From: DATFQE01 sp963733845
GTDB taxonomy: Bacteria; Actinomycetota; Thermoleophilia; Gaiellales; Gaiellaceae
Assembly (NCBI GenBank): GCA_963733845.1
Contig: CAVTEM010000002.1
Span: forward strand, 124,001-188,000
DNA: 64,000 nucleotides
Reading direction: 5' to 3'
The notes below the pieces were generated by a model, which was not told the DNA's origin, made no database searches, and saw only the letters and a program-made list of their open reading frames with translations. Below are positions 35,649 to 44,081 of this stretch, piece after piece. Both the position numbers and the translations under genes were made by a program. Within the stretch, counting starts at the first letter, position 1. Each line of letters begins with the position of its first letter.

Positions 35649-36713
35649 GCGCGGTCAGGCGTCTGCTCGCCGAGCAGGCCCTGGGGTCGGAAGACGAGGA
35701 TCGCGATCAGCACGCCGAAGATGATCGAGCGCGTCCAGTCACTGCCGGGGGTGTACCAGGACAGGCCCTCGTTGAACGCCTGGATCAGCCCGATCGTGAC
35801 GGCGCCGAGGACTGCGCCGCTGAGGTTGCCGATCCCGCCCAGCACCGCCGCGGTGAACGCGATCAGCCCGAGCTCGAAGCCCGTGTCGTAGCGGATGTTG
35901 AACTGCAGCAGGAAGAGCAGGCCGCCGACGCCGGCGAGCCCGCCGGCCAGCGCGAACGTGAACGAGATCGTCCGGTTGACGTCGATCCCGACCATCGCGG
36001 CCGCGTCGGGGTCCTGGGCGGTCGCGCGCATCGCCTTCCCCTGCCGGGTCGACCGCACGAGCCAACTGAGAGCGATCAGCACCGGCACGGTGACGAGGAT
36101 GACCGCGAACTTGTTCCACTGGTAGTGGACGCCGCCGATCTCGAACACGTCAGTCCGCGGGATCACCTCGGGCACGCGACGGAAGTTCACGTCGTAGATC
36201 GCGAGCGCGATGTTCTGGACGATGAACGACATGCCGACAGCGGTGATCAGCAACGCGAGGCGAGGTGCCTTGAGCAGGGGGTGGTACGCGACCCGCTCGA
36301 TCACGGTGTTCACCGTGGCGCCGAAGGCGGTTGTGGCGAGCAGGGTCGCCGCGAGCGCCGAGGACGATGATGCCGGCGGACGATTCCTCGGTCAGGTCGA
36401 AGACGCTCAGGATCATCGTGCTCGCGAAGAGGCCGGTCAGCGCGAACACGTCGCCGTGCGCGAAGTTGATCAGCTGCAGGATTCCGTAGACGAGCGTGTA
36501 GCCGAGCGCTACGAGCGCATAGACCATCCCGGTCGTCAGCCCGATCAGAAAGACGGTGAAGAAGTCCTGCGGCTCCTTGATCAGGTTGATCAGGAGCCAC
36601 ACGCCGAGAATGGCGACGAAGACGAGGCCGACCGTGTCGAGGGCGCCGGGGCGCGCGCCGCGCAGGACGCCTTCGACTGCTGTGCGTTGCCGGTTTTCTC
36701 GCTCCGCCGCCAC
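35645..36713 (-). CDS. livH: branched-chain amino-acid ABC transporter permease LivH, one frame break
   Basis: About 355 residues from GTG 36713 after one apparent extra base near 36357. The first part has FFTVFLIGLTTGMVYALVAL, GYTLVYGILQLINFAHGDVF (LivH signature) and ALTGLFASTMILSVF. The second part has ERVAYHPLLKAPRLALLITA, VGMSFIVQNIALAIY, GKAMRATAQDPDAAAMVGID, and GGIGNLSGAVLGAVTIGLIQ. A TACGAT hexamer at 36725-36730, 11 bases before the GTG, could be an internal promoter after the hairpin that separates livH from livK. Confidence 0.92.
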
Positions 36714-36737
36714 GGGTTTGCGGGATCGTAAAGCGGA

Positions 36738-36771
36738 ACGGGGGCGAAACGCGAATGCGCTTCGCCCCCGT
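36738..36771 (-). terminator. hairpin between livK and livH
   Basis: Perfect 11-base arms ACGGGGGCGAA and TTCGCCCCCGT around a 12-base loop, about 15 bases past the livK stop. In the minus direction it is followed by TCCGCTTTA rather than a long U-run. It probably acts as a partial terminator or 3' stabiliser, so that the binding protein is made in excess over the membrane subunits. Confidence 0.7.
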
Positions 36772-36785
36772 CTGCGGTTTTGGTT

Positions 36786-38182
36786 CTAGCCCGCGGCCTC
36801 TGCGCGCGCCGCGTCGATCAGGTTCGCCTCCGGTGTGGCCGTCTTCAGCGTGGTCAGCTTGTCCGTGCCCTTGTAGACGCTGAACGTCAGCACCGCGCCG
36901 CTGGCGCCGGTGACGTCGCCGTTCTCGTTGAACTCGAACCCGCCGATGTAGCCGTCGTCGACCTTGAGCGCGAAGAGCTCGTCACGCACGCTCTGGCGCG
37001 TGCCGTCGGAGTTCGCGATCGCCTGCAGGACGATGTCCGCGGCCTGCACGGCGAGGATCGCGTACGGGTCCACCGGCTTGCCGTCGAGGACCTCGTCTCT
37101 GGAACTTCTTCGCGAACTCGCCGCCCTTGCCCTTGAACTGGTCGACCGGGGCGCCGGCGACCGTGAAGAACGCGTCCTTGGCCTTCGCCGTTCCGCCCTC
37201 GGCGGGCTGGAAGATCGCGTCGGTCGCGAAGCCGTCCGGCAGGAACAGCTTCACGGCACCGTTGTTCGGGCCGAGAACCGCGACCTTGTCGTTGATCAGC
37301 TGGCCGGCGTTCTCGTCGATCAGGCCGCCGACGAAGACCGCGTCGGGATTCGTGCCCTTGATCTTCGTGAACAGGGCCTCGAAGTTCGCCGACTTCGGCT
37401 CGTAGGCCGCGAAGCCGGTGACCTTGATCCCGGCCGCCTCGGCCGCGCCCTGCACGTTCTTGGCGACGCCGAGCCCGTAGGCCTCCTTGTCGTTGAGGAT
37501 GTAGACGCTCTTGACGCCCTGCTCCTTCATCAGCTGGGCCACGACCGCACCCTGGTTCGGGTCGCTCGGCGCGACGCGCGCGTAGTTGCGCGTGCCGCTC
37601 GGGTAGTACTTCTCAGGCTCGTTGCCCGCGCACGGCTCAGTCAGGCAGCCGTACGTGTTCGCGGGCGAGACCATCAGCACGCCGCCGCCCGGAGCCTGGT
37701 TCAGCACCGGGATCTCGACTGCGGCACAGCCCGAGTTGAACGTGCCGATCACTGCGATCACGCCCTCGTTCTGCGCGTACGCCTGTGCGTTCTGGCTGCA
37801 CTTGCCCGAGTCCCACTTGCCGGCCTGGGCCGTGGCGTCGTCGCAATCCTGGAAAGCGACGTTGTAGTCGCCCGCCTTCCAGCCCTGCTCGTCGAGCAGC
37901 AGCCGGATCGCGCCGACCATCTGCGTCGTCTGCAGGCGCGAGCCGCCCTGCCTCGGGCAGGTCGGAGGCGATCAGGACGTCCGGGTCGCCCTCGCCCTTG
38001 TACTCGAGCGCGCGGCACGACGAGGAAGGAAGCGCGGTGACGTTGCCGCCGCCTCTGCTCTCCTCGGTCGTGTCGCCGCTTCCGCTGGACTCTTCGTCGT
38101 CATCGCCACCGCAGCTCGACGCAGCAAGCGCCAGCGCGGCGAGGGCGACGAGCAACAGCCAGATAAACCTTCGTTCCTTCAA
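36786..38182 (-). CDS. livK: branched-chain amino-acid ABC transporter substrate-binding lipoprotein LivK, two frame breaks
   Basis: About 465 codons from TTG 38182, behind a GGAGGAG ribosome-binding site. A lipoprotein signal (RRFIWLLLVALAALALAASS, then CGGDDDEESS) gives an anchored solute-binding protein. After a break near 37948, the type I periplasmic-binding fold follows: MVGAIRLLLDEQGWKAGDYN, VIAVIGTFNSGCAAVEIP, YYPSGTRNYARVAPSDPNQG, VKSVYILNDKEAYGLGVA and GTNPDAVFVGGLIDENAG. After a second break near 37095 the end reads MDPYAILAVQAADIVLQAIA and FEFNENGDVTGA. A clear promoter lies upstream. Ligand is probably a branched-chain or similar amino acid. Confidence 0.9.
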
Positions 38183-38264
38183 CAGTGCTCCTCCTCCGTG
38201 TAGCCGTCCTTCGGTCTTTCCGCCATTCGCCGCCCGGCGGATCAGCTCCCTTCGCCGGGCTGGA

Positions 38265-38293
38265 AGTATCAGCGCAGGGCGTGCGCGTCGCAA
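38265..38293 (-). promoter_or_regulatory. sigma-70-type promoter of the liv operon
   Basis: TTGCGA (-35, 38293-38288) and GATACT (-10, 38270-38265) are separated by exactly 17 bases on the minus strand, about 83 bases before the livK start. The leader between contains a GGCGG-rich stretch but no riboswitch fold that I can recognise. Confidence 0.6.
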
Positions 38294-38316
38294 GCGTGAA
38301 CCGACCTCGTCGACCA

Positions 38317-38400
38317 TGCCGAAGGTGGGAATCGAACCCACACGGCCCGAAGGCCACCGGATTTTGAGTCCGGCGCGTCTGCCAGTTCCGCCACTTCGGC
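38317..38400 (-). tRNA. tRNA-Leu (anticodon CAA)
   Basis: 84 bases. Acceptor arms GCCGAAG (5') and CTTCGGC (3') pair, with discriminator A and no encoded CCA. The anticodon stem CCGGA/TCCGG encloses CTCAAAA, giving anticodon CAA. A long variable arm (GGCCTTCGGGCC) marks a class II tRNA, consistent with leucine. The T-arm reads GTGGGTTCGATTCCCAC. It is encoded just upstream of the liv promoter and divergent from the phosphofructokinase gene. Confidence 0.96.
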
Positions 38401-38424
38401 CTCGCATTGCCGATGATAGGGCCG

Positions 38425-39468
38425 ATGCGCGTCGCGGTTCTCACCGGTGGGGGCGACTGCCCCGGGCTGAACGCGGTCATCCGGGCCGTGACGCGCCGCT
38501 GCCTGACCGCCAGCGAGGAGGTCGTGGGCGTTCGCGAGGGCTGGCGCGGGCTGGTCGAGGGCAAGCTGCAGCCGCTCGGCGCGCGCGAGATCTCGGGGAT
38601 CCTGCCGCGCGGCGGCACCATTCTCGGCACCACCCGCACGAACCCCTACCGGGTCGAGGGCGGCGTCGAGCGCGTGCTCGAGACGTTCGCGCGCGAGGGG
38701 CTGGACGCGCTGGTCGCGATCGGCGGCGAGGACACGCTCGGCGTGGCGGCGCGACTCTTCGCCGAGCACGAGTTCCCCGTGGTGGGCGTGCCGAAGACGA
38801 TCGACAACGACCTCTCCGCAACCGACTACACCTTCGGCTTCGACACGGCGGTCACGGTCGCGACCGAGGCGATCGACCGGCTGCACACGACCGCCGAGTC
38901 GCACAACCGCGTGATGGTGGTCGAGGTGATGGGCCGGCACACGGGCTGGATCGCGGTCATGAGCGGGATCGCCGGCGGTGCGGACGTGATCATGATCCCG
39001 GAGCTTCCGATCACCGTCGAGGACGCCTGTGCGGAGATCACGCGCCGGCACGAGCGCGGCAAGGACTTCTCGATCGTGGTCGTGAGCGAGGGCTACGAGC
39101 TGACCTACGCGTCCGGCGAGACCCGCCAGGTTGCGGGGGAGGCGCGCGCGAGCGACCAGTTCGGGCACGTGCGCTTCGGCGGTGTGGGCGAGGCGCTCGC
39201 CCACGAGATCGAGGAGCGCACCGGCTACGAGAGCCGCGTGACCGTGCTCGGGCACGTGCAGCGCGGCGGCACACCGACCCCGCGCGACCGCGTGCTGGCG
39301 ACGCGCTACGGGCTCAAGGCCGCCGACCTGGTGCTCGAGAGCCGCTTCGGTCGGATGGCCGCGCTGCACGGCGACGCGATCGTCGACGTCTCGCTCGCGG
39401 AGGCGACCGCGGAGCTCAAGCGCGTCCCGCGCGAGTGGTACGACGTGGCGCGCGCCTTCTTCGGCTGA
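38425..39468 (+). CDS. 6-phosphofructokinase, group III, probably diphosphate-dependent
   Basis: 347 residues from ATG 38425 (MRVAVLTGGGDCPGLNAVIR). ATG is chosen over an in-frame start at 38407 because it gives the family N-terminus and lies 5-7 bases after a weak -10-like GATGAT/TGATAG. Nucleotide-region motifs are ALVAIGGEDTLGVAARLF and VVGVPKTIDNDLSATDYTFG. The fructose-6-phosphate site shows VMVVEVMGRHTGWIAVMSG and LGHVQRGGTPTPRDR. In this family Asp in GGEDT and Lys in PKTIDND mark PPi-dependent enzymes, whereas ATP enzymes carry Gly at both places. It should phosphorylate fructose 6-phosphate in glycolysis, reversibly if PPi-linked. Confidence 0.93.
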   Translation: MRVAVLTGGGDCPGLNAVIRAVTRRCLTASEEVVGVREGWRGLVEGKLQPLGAREISGILPRGGTILGTTRTNPYRVEGGVERVLETFAREGLDALVAIGGEDTLGVAARLFAEHEFPVVGVPKTIDNDLSATDYTFGFDTAVTVATEAIDRLHTTAESHNRVMVVEVMGRHTGWIAVMSGIAGGADVIMIPELPITVEDACAEITRRHERGKDFSIVVVSEGYELTYASGETRQVAGEARASDQFGHVRFGGVGEALAHEIEERTGYESRVTVLGHVQRGGTPTPRDRVLATRYGLKAADLVLESRFGRMAALHGDAIVDVSLAEATAELKRVPREWYDVARAFFG

Positions 39469-39481
39469 TCGAGCGCATCGC

Positions 39482-39650
39482 GCAGGGGCGACCGAACCGC
39501 CTCACGCCGCAATCGGACGCCCGGCAGCCGAATCCCGCCGATCCTGCCCGAACGCGCCTCGACACACCAGGCACTGGGGATGCTTCGTCACACTCCCGTC
39601 ACACCCGACAAGGCCCCTGCAGCCATGTCCAGGGGCCAGACCCCTGGACA
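39482..39650. repeat. composite intergenic repeat, copy 2
   Basis: The same three boxes as copy 1 at 28473-28646: GCAGGGGCGACCGAACCGC (39482-39500), GGATGCTTCGTCACACTCCC plus GTCAC (39578-39602), and the palindrome TGTCCAGGGG-CCAGA-CCCCTGGACA (39626-39650, 10-base arms). It lies between the convergent phosphofructokinase and GT39-like genes. Sequence between the boxes is only loosely similar, so the boxes and their spacing are the conserved part. Confidence 0.75.
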
Positions 39651-39683
39651 GGTCCCGCGCGGCCTCGGCCGGAGGGGAGGCGT

Positions 39684-41048
39684 CTATTCGAGGCGGTAGA
39701 TGCTCACCCACGGCCCTGCGTAGCCGTCGCCGGGGGCGCGGCGATAGACCTGGGTCGCCGAGCGTTCGAGGTCGGCGTAGAAGCGCGCCTCGTCGGGATA
39801 GTCCTCCGCGGCCGCCTCGACCCGGTCGGCGACGGCGCCCGACACGACGACGTAGTCGATCCCGCGCCGTCGGAGCTCTGCCACATCGCGCCTCGGGTCC
39901 GGCTCCTGCCAAGGGGCGGGAAGCTCGAGCCGCAGCGCCTCTCGCTCGAAGGGCGGCGCCGAGGGATCGGACGCCACGCGCGCAGCGGCCGGTACGCGCT
40001 CCTCGATCCACGCCTGGGCCGCTTCGCGCGTGTCCGTCCGGGTCAACTCGCGCGTGTCGCGGATCGACCATGTGAGCGGCACGACCAGCAGCAGCAGCGT
40101 CACGGGCACGAGCGGGCGAAGGCTCCCGGCCAGCGCCCCGAGGACGGGGACGAGCGGCAGGACGTAGCGGTCGAAATGCGCGTCGATCGGCAACAGCGTC
40201 ACGTAGTAGGCGAGCGCGAAAGAGGCCAGCACGACGTCCGCCCGCCGCCGCCGGACCAAGGCGACGACCAAGGCAGCTGCCGCCACCAGGAGCGCCGGGC
40301 CGACGGCCTCCCACAGCCGGTCGGCGAACGCCACGATCGCCGGGCCGTCGCCCTCGAAGCCGAGCCAGCCGGCCTGCGCCCGCTCGCTCACACGGCGCGC
40401 GTCCTCGGCGGCCGCACCCGCGTGAACGAGCACGAACGGGCTCGCGAGCGCGAAGGCCACAACCGCGAGCCCCACGGCAACGGCGAGGCGCCGCCACTCG
40501 CGGTAGCCGACGATGACGAGCGGCACGAGCAGGACGACCCCCGGATACTTCGCCGCGGCGGCGAGGCCGGCGACGGTCCCCGCGAGCTCGAGCCGCCTCG
40601 ACACCAGCAGCGCGAGAGACGCGGTCGCGAGGGTCGTGAAGGGCACGTCCGTCACCGCCGTGCGCGAGTAGGCGACGTGCGTCGTCGCCACCGCGGTGAA
40701 CGCGGCCGCGACGAACCCCGCGGTGGTGTCGTAGGCCCGCGACCCGAGCCACCACGCCGCCGCGACTCCGGCCACGCCGAAGGCCACGACGGCGAGCCGC
40801 CCGGCGAGGTACGAGGGCTCGTCCAGCCAGAGCTGGAACGGCGCCAGGGCCTCGATCACCAGCGACGGGTAGTCGTACCAGCCGGGGTCGAGCCCGCCGC
40901 CGTGCACGAGCTCCCACGCGCGCGGGACGATGCTCTGCTCGTCCGGGTTCAGCAGCGGATACGGAAGCCCGTAGCCGACGCCGACGAGCCGCAGCGCCGC
41001 TGCGCCCGCGAGCAGCGCCGCCAGCGCCAGAGCGGAGCGCCGGGTCAG
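39684..41048 (-). CDS. GT39/PMT-like membrane glycosyltransferase
   Basis: 454 residues if it starts at CTG 41048 inside a CTGA overlap with the preceding gene. This start is favoured because the frame has no ATG, GTG or TTG before GTG 40907. Starting there would delete the first helix (LTRRSALALAALLAG) and the loop LLNPDEQSIVP, which carries the D-E pair expected of GT-C glycosyltransferases. About ten further membrane segments follow (VAFGVAGVAAAWWLGSRAYD, AVTDVPFTTLATASLALL, VVLLVPLVIVGY). The C-terminal soluble part has RRRGIDYVVVSGAVADR. It probably transfers a sugar from a lipid carrier on the outer membrane face. Confidence 0.78.
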   Translation of the reverse strand: MTRRSALALAALLAGAAALRLVGVGYGLPYPLLNPDEQSIVPRAWELVHGGGLDPGWYDYPSLVIEALAPFQLWLDEPSYLAGRLAVVAFGVAGVAAAWWLGSRAYDTTAGFVAAAFTAVATTHVAYSRTAVTDVPFTTLATASLALLVSRRLELAGTVAGLAAAAKYPGVVLLVPLVIVGYREWRRLAVAVGLAVVAFALASPFVLVHAGAAAEDARRVSERAQAGWLGFEGDGPAIVAFADRLWEAVGPALLVAAAALVVALVRRRRADVVLASFALAYYVTLLPIDAHFDRYVLPLVPVLGALAGSLRPLVPVTLLLLVVPLTWSIRDTRELTRTDTREAAQAWIEERVPAAARVASDPSAPPFEREALRLELPAPWQEPDPRRDVAELRRRGIDYVVVSGAVADRVEAAAEDYPDEARFYADLERSATQVYRRAPGDGYAGPWVSIYRLE

Positions 41049-41632
41049 ACCTCGGGCGGGGCCGCGCCGACCAGCTCGGTCACGTTGCCGGCCGCGACCA
41101 CGACGGCGTCCATCCCGGCCCGCTCCAGCTCGTCCACTTCCGTCCGCTCGACGCCGGCGAGATCGGCAATCGCGAGCTTGCCCGCCGGGACGTCGGTCAG
41201 CAGCTCGAGCACCCGCTCGTGCGCGGACTGATCGTCGTCGGCGTCCCGCGGTGAGAGCAGGAAGAGCTCCGGGTCGATGCGCTCGAGCGCCTGCTCGAGC
41301 TCTTCCGCGTCCTTGACGTCGACGACCGGCTCGAGGCCGAGCGCCGCCGCCTCCGCCTGCACGCGCTCGAGGCCGTTGTCGTCGAGGAGCTGCTCCGCGA
41401 TCAGCAGACAGGCGTCCGCTCCGCAGCTCCGAGCCTCCTCGAGCGGACCGCGGGCACGCCAGAGAACGGGCAGCGAGACGGCCTCGCGCAGACCCGGAAG
41501 CTGGTTCCAGACGATCAGCCCCTCGGCGCGCTGTTCCTCCGCGGCCCGGGCCGACTCGAGGTCGCCGACGGGAACGATCACGGAGATTCCGTCGCCCTCG
41601 GAGATCGCCTGGCTGAACCGCCGGCTCGTCAT
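41045..41632 (-). CDS. TrpC-like (indole-3-glycerol-phosphate synthase fold) protein lacking catalytic residues
   Basis: 195 residues from ATG 41632. The pattern RRFSQAISEGDGISVIVPVG, LPGLREAVSLPVLWRARGPL, SCGADACLLIAEQLLDDNGL, ALGLEPVVDVKDAEELEQAL and GVERTEVDELERAGMDAVVV follows the TIM-barrel order of indole-3-glycerol-phosphate synthase. The catalytic E-x-K of strand 1 (normally SVIAEIKRRSPS) is replaced by VPVGDLE, and the strand-3 lysine (VLRKDF) by WRARG. At 195 residues it is also well short of the roughly 260 of the enzyme. It is likely a non-catalytic or repurposed barrel. It is translationally tied to the GT39-like gene. Confidence 0.65.
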   Translation of the reverse strand: MTSRRFSQAISEGDGISVIVPVGDLESARAAEEQRAEGLIVWNQLPGLREAVSLPVLWRARGPLEEARSCGADACLLIAEQLLDDNGLERVQAEAAALGLEPVVDVKDAEELEQALERIDPELFLLSPRDADDDQSAHERVLELLTDVPAGKLAIADLAGVERTEVDELERAGMDAVVVAAGNVTELVGAAPPEV

Positions 41633-41651
41633 GCGCGCGTGATCGTAGTCG

Positions 41652-42461
41652 TCAAACGCCGATCGGGTGCCAGACGGTCTTCAGCTCGAGGAACGACGCG
41701 ATCTCCCACGGGCTCTGACCGTTCGCCGAGCCGCGCACGACCCGTTTGACGTTCTCGGCCGCGAGCCGCTCCAGCTCTGCGGCGTCGACCGACCCGTTCG
41801 CGCCGGCCAGGTCGAGGGCGTTCACGTCCATGTGGCCGGCGAGCACCGGCGCGGTCTCGCTCTTGTAGCCGGTGAGCAGGTTGACGACGCCGCCGGGGAG
41901 ATCGGACGTCGCGAGCACCTCCGCGAGCTCGACCGCCGCGAGCGGCTGCGACTCCGAGGTGAGCACGACCACGGCGTTGCCGCCGACGATCGCGGGGGCG
42001 ACCCTGGAGACGAGCCCGAGCAGAGCCGGCTCCTCGGGCGCGACGATCCCGACCACGCCCGTCGGCTCGGGCACGGTGAAGTTGAAGTACGGCCCCGCGA
42101 CCGGGTTCGACGTGCCGAGCACCTGCGCGAGCTTGTCGGCCCAGCCCGCGTACCAGACCATGCGATCGACGGCCCGGCTGACCTCGTCGCCGTCGCCCGT
42201 CAGCTCGGCGAAGTCGTGCGTGCGCGCCTCGAGCATCTCGGCCACGCGGTACAGCACCTGGCCGCGGTTGTATGCGGTCATCCCCGACCACTTGCCGACC
42301 GCTCCGCGGGCTGCCCGCACGGCGTCGCGCACGTCCTTGCGCGAGCTGCGCGCGACGTTTGCGCCCTGCACCTCGTACGTGCGGCCCGACTCCGAGCGCG
42401 GGAACGCCCCGCCGAGGTAGAGCTTGTACGTCTTCTTGACGGGGAGCCGCTCGCTAGCCAC
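41652..42461 (-). CDS. truncated aldehyde dehydrogenase-like protein without catalytic Cys (ALDH16 C-domain-like)
   Basis: 269 residues from ATG 42461, overlapping the preceding ALDH stop by 8 bases. It contains only the N-terminal/NAD-domain part of an ALDH: KTYKLYLGGAFPRSESGRTY, DVRDAVRAARGAVGKWSGMT, RMVWYAGWADKLAQVLGTSN, EPTGVVGIVAPEEPALLGLV and GGNAVVVLTSESQPLAAVEL. It then diverges and ends ASFLELKTVWHPIGV. The region with the catalytic Cys and general-base Glu is missing, with no sign of a frame break. Paired with the full-length ALDH upstream, it resembles the second, inactive half of ALDH16-type proteins. Confidence 0.75.
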   Translation of the reverse strand: MASERLPVKKTYKLYLGGAFPRSESGRTYEVQGANVARSSRKDVRDAVRAARGAVGKWSGMTAYNRGQVLYRVAEMLEARTHDFAELTGDGDEVSRAVDRMVWYAGWADKLAQVLGTSNPVAGPYFNFTVPEPTGVVGIVAPEEPALLGLVSRVAPAIVGGNAVVVLTSESQPLAAVELAEVLATSDLPGGVVNLLTGYKSETAPVLAGHMDVNALDLAGANGSVDAAELERLAAENVKRVVRGSANGQSPWEIASFLELKTVWHPIGV

Positions 42462-43957
42462 CCCGTTCCTCCGTCTCGCCGTCGAACTTGAGGTACGGCT
42501 CGAGCCCGTGCAGCCCGCCCTCGCGGCCGAAGCCCGATTCCTTGTAGCCGCCGAAGGGCGACGTCGGGTCGAAGCGGTTGAAGGTGTTCGCCCAGACCAC
42601 GCCCGCCCGCAGGCGCTGGGCCATCGCGAGGATGCGCGATCCCTTCTCCGTCCAGACCCCGGCCGAGAGCCCGTACGGCGTGTTGTTGGCCTTCTCGACC
42701 GCCTCGTCGGGCGTCCGGAACGTCAGCACCGAGAGCACCGGCCCGAAGATCTCCTCCTGCGCGATCCGGTAGCTCTGGGCGACGTTCGTGAAGACGGTCG
42801 GCACGAACCAGTAGCCCTTCTCAGGCAGGCGGCAGGGCGGCTGGTAGATCTCGGCGCCCTCCTCCTTCCCGCTCTCGACGAGCTCGTTGATCCGCTCGAG
42901 CTGCATGGCGGAGTTGATCGCGCCGACGTCGGTGTTCTTGTCGAGCGGGTCGCCGACGCGCAGCGTCGTCAGACGGCGCTTGAGCTTGTCGATCGCCTGC
43001 TCGTAGATCGACTCCTGCACGAACAGGCGTGAGCCCGCGCAGCAGACGTGGCCCTGGTTGAAGTAGATGCCGTTGACGATCCCCTCGACCGCCTGGTCGA
43101 GCGGGGCGTCGTCGAAGACGATGTTCGCGGCCTTGCCGCCGAGCTCCAGGGTCAGCTTCTTGCCGGTGCCTGCCAGCTCACGCTGGATCGCCTTGCCGAC
43201 CTCGGTCGAGCCGGTGAACGCGATCTTGTCGACGCCGGGGTGCTTGACCAGCTCGGCGCCCGTGCGGCCGTCGCCGGTGACGATGTTGACGACGCCGGGC
43301 GGCAGCTCGGCCTGGCGTAGGACGTCGCAGAAGAGGAGCGCCGTCAGCGGGGTGGTCTCGGCCGGCTTCAGCACGACCGTGTTGCCGGCCGCGAGCGCGG
43401 GTGCCACCTTCCACGCGAGCATCAGCAGCGGGAAGTTCCAGGGGATGATCTGGCCCGCCACGCCCACCGGCTTCGGCCGTGCGGTTCGGGAACGCGTACT
43501 CGAGCTTGTCCGCCCAGCCCGCGTAGTAGAAGAAGTGCGCCGCGGCGAGCGGGAGGTCGACGTCGCGGGATTCCTTGATCGGCTTGCCGCCGTTCAGCGA
43601 TTCGAGCACGGCGAACTCCCGCGAGCGCTCCTGGAGGATGCGCGCGATCCGGTAGAGGTACTTCGCGCGCTCGGCGGGCGGGCGCTCGCCCCAGCCGTTG
43701 GCGAACGCGGCGCCGGCAGCCTCGACAGCGGCGCCAACGTCCTCGGGCCCCGCCTGCGCGACCTCGGCCAGCGGCTCCTCGTCGCGGGGCGAGATGGTCG
43801 TGAAGTACTCGCCGGAGGCGGGCTCCAGCCACTCGCCGCCGACGAAGAGGCCGTAGCGCTCTTGCAGGGTGACGATGTCGGTCGACTCGGGCGCAGGCGC
43901 GTAGGCCCACTCGGCCGGCACCGGCGCGCGATCCTGCTTGCGCTCGAGCTCGCTCAT
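42454..43957 (-). CDS. aldehyde dehydrogenase (NAD-dependent), one frame break
   Basis: About 500 residues from ATG 43957. The N-terminal part reads QERYGLFVGGEWLEPASGEY, RARYLYRIARILQERS-like sequence and FFYYAGWADKLEYAFPNRTA. A one-base break near 43478 separates it from GVAGQIIPWNFPLLMLAWKV. Catalytic features are intact: general-base Glu in KKLTLELGGKAANIVFDDAP, nucleophile Cys in YFNQGHVCCAGSRLFVQESI, and EEIFGPVLSVLTF and NTFNRFDPTSPFGGYKESGF. It oxidises an aldehyde; co-location with deoC suggests acetaldehyde or a sugar-derived aldehyde. The next gene down is its truncated relative. Confidence 0.9.
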
Positions 43958-44081
43958 CGCCCGCCCCGCCCCACTCCGAGGCCGCGGCGTGGTGCGCCCA
44001 CCACCCACCCCCCACCCTTAGAGGGAGGGGAAGAAGCTAGCCCCGCGGGCGTCACGACGGTGTGCCGAAAGTGCGCCAAAG

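Noticed and set aside
43980..44040. A GC-rich stretch that might be the deoC terminator
   Set aside because: Pairing between CCCTCCCT and GGGTGGGG is imperfect and has no U-tract; too weak to list as a terminator.
44046..44078. A third type of GTGCCG pair in the deoC-ALDH gap
   Set aside because: GTGCCG at 44062 is followed by GTGCGC only 9 bases on, so spacing and sequence do not match the phased sites.
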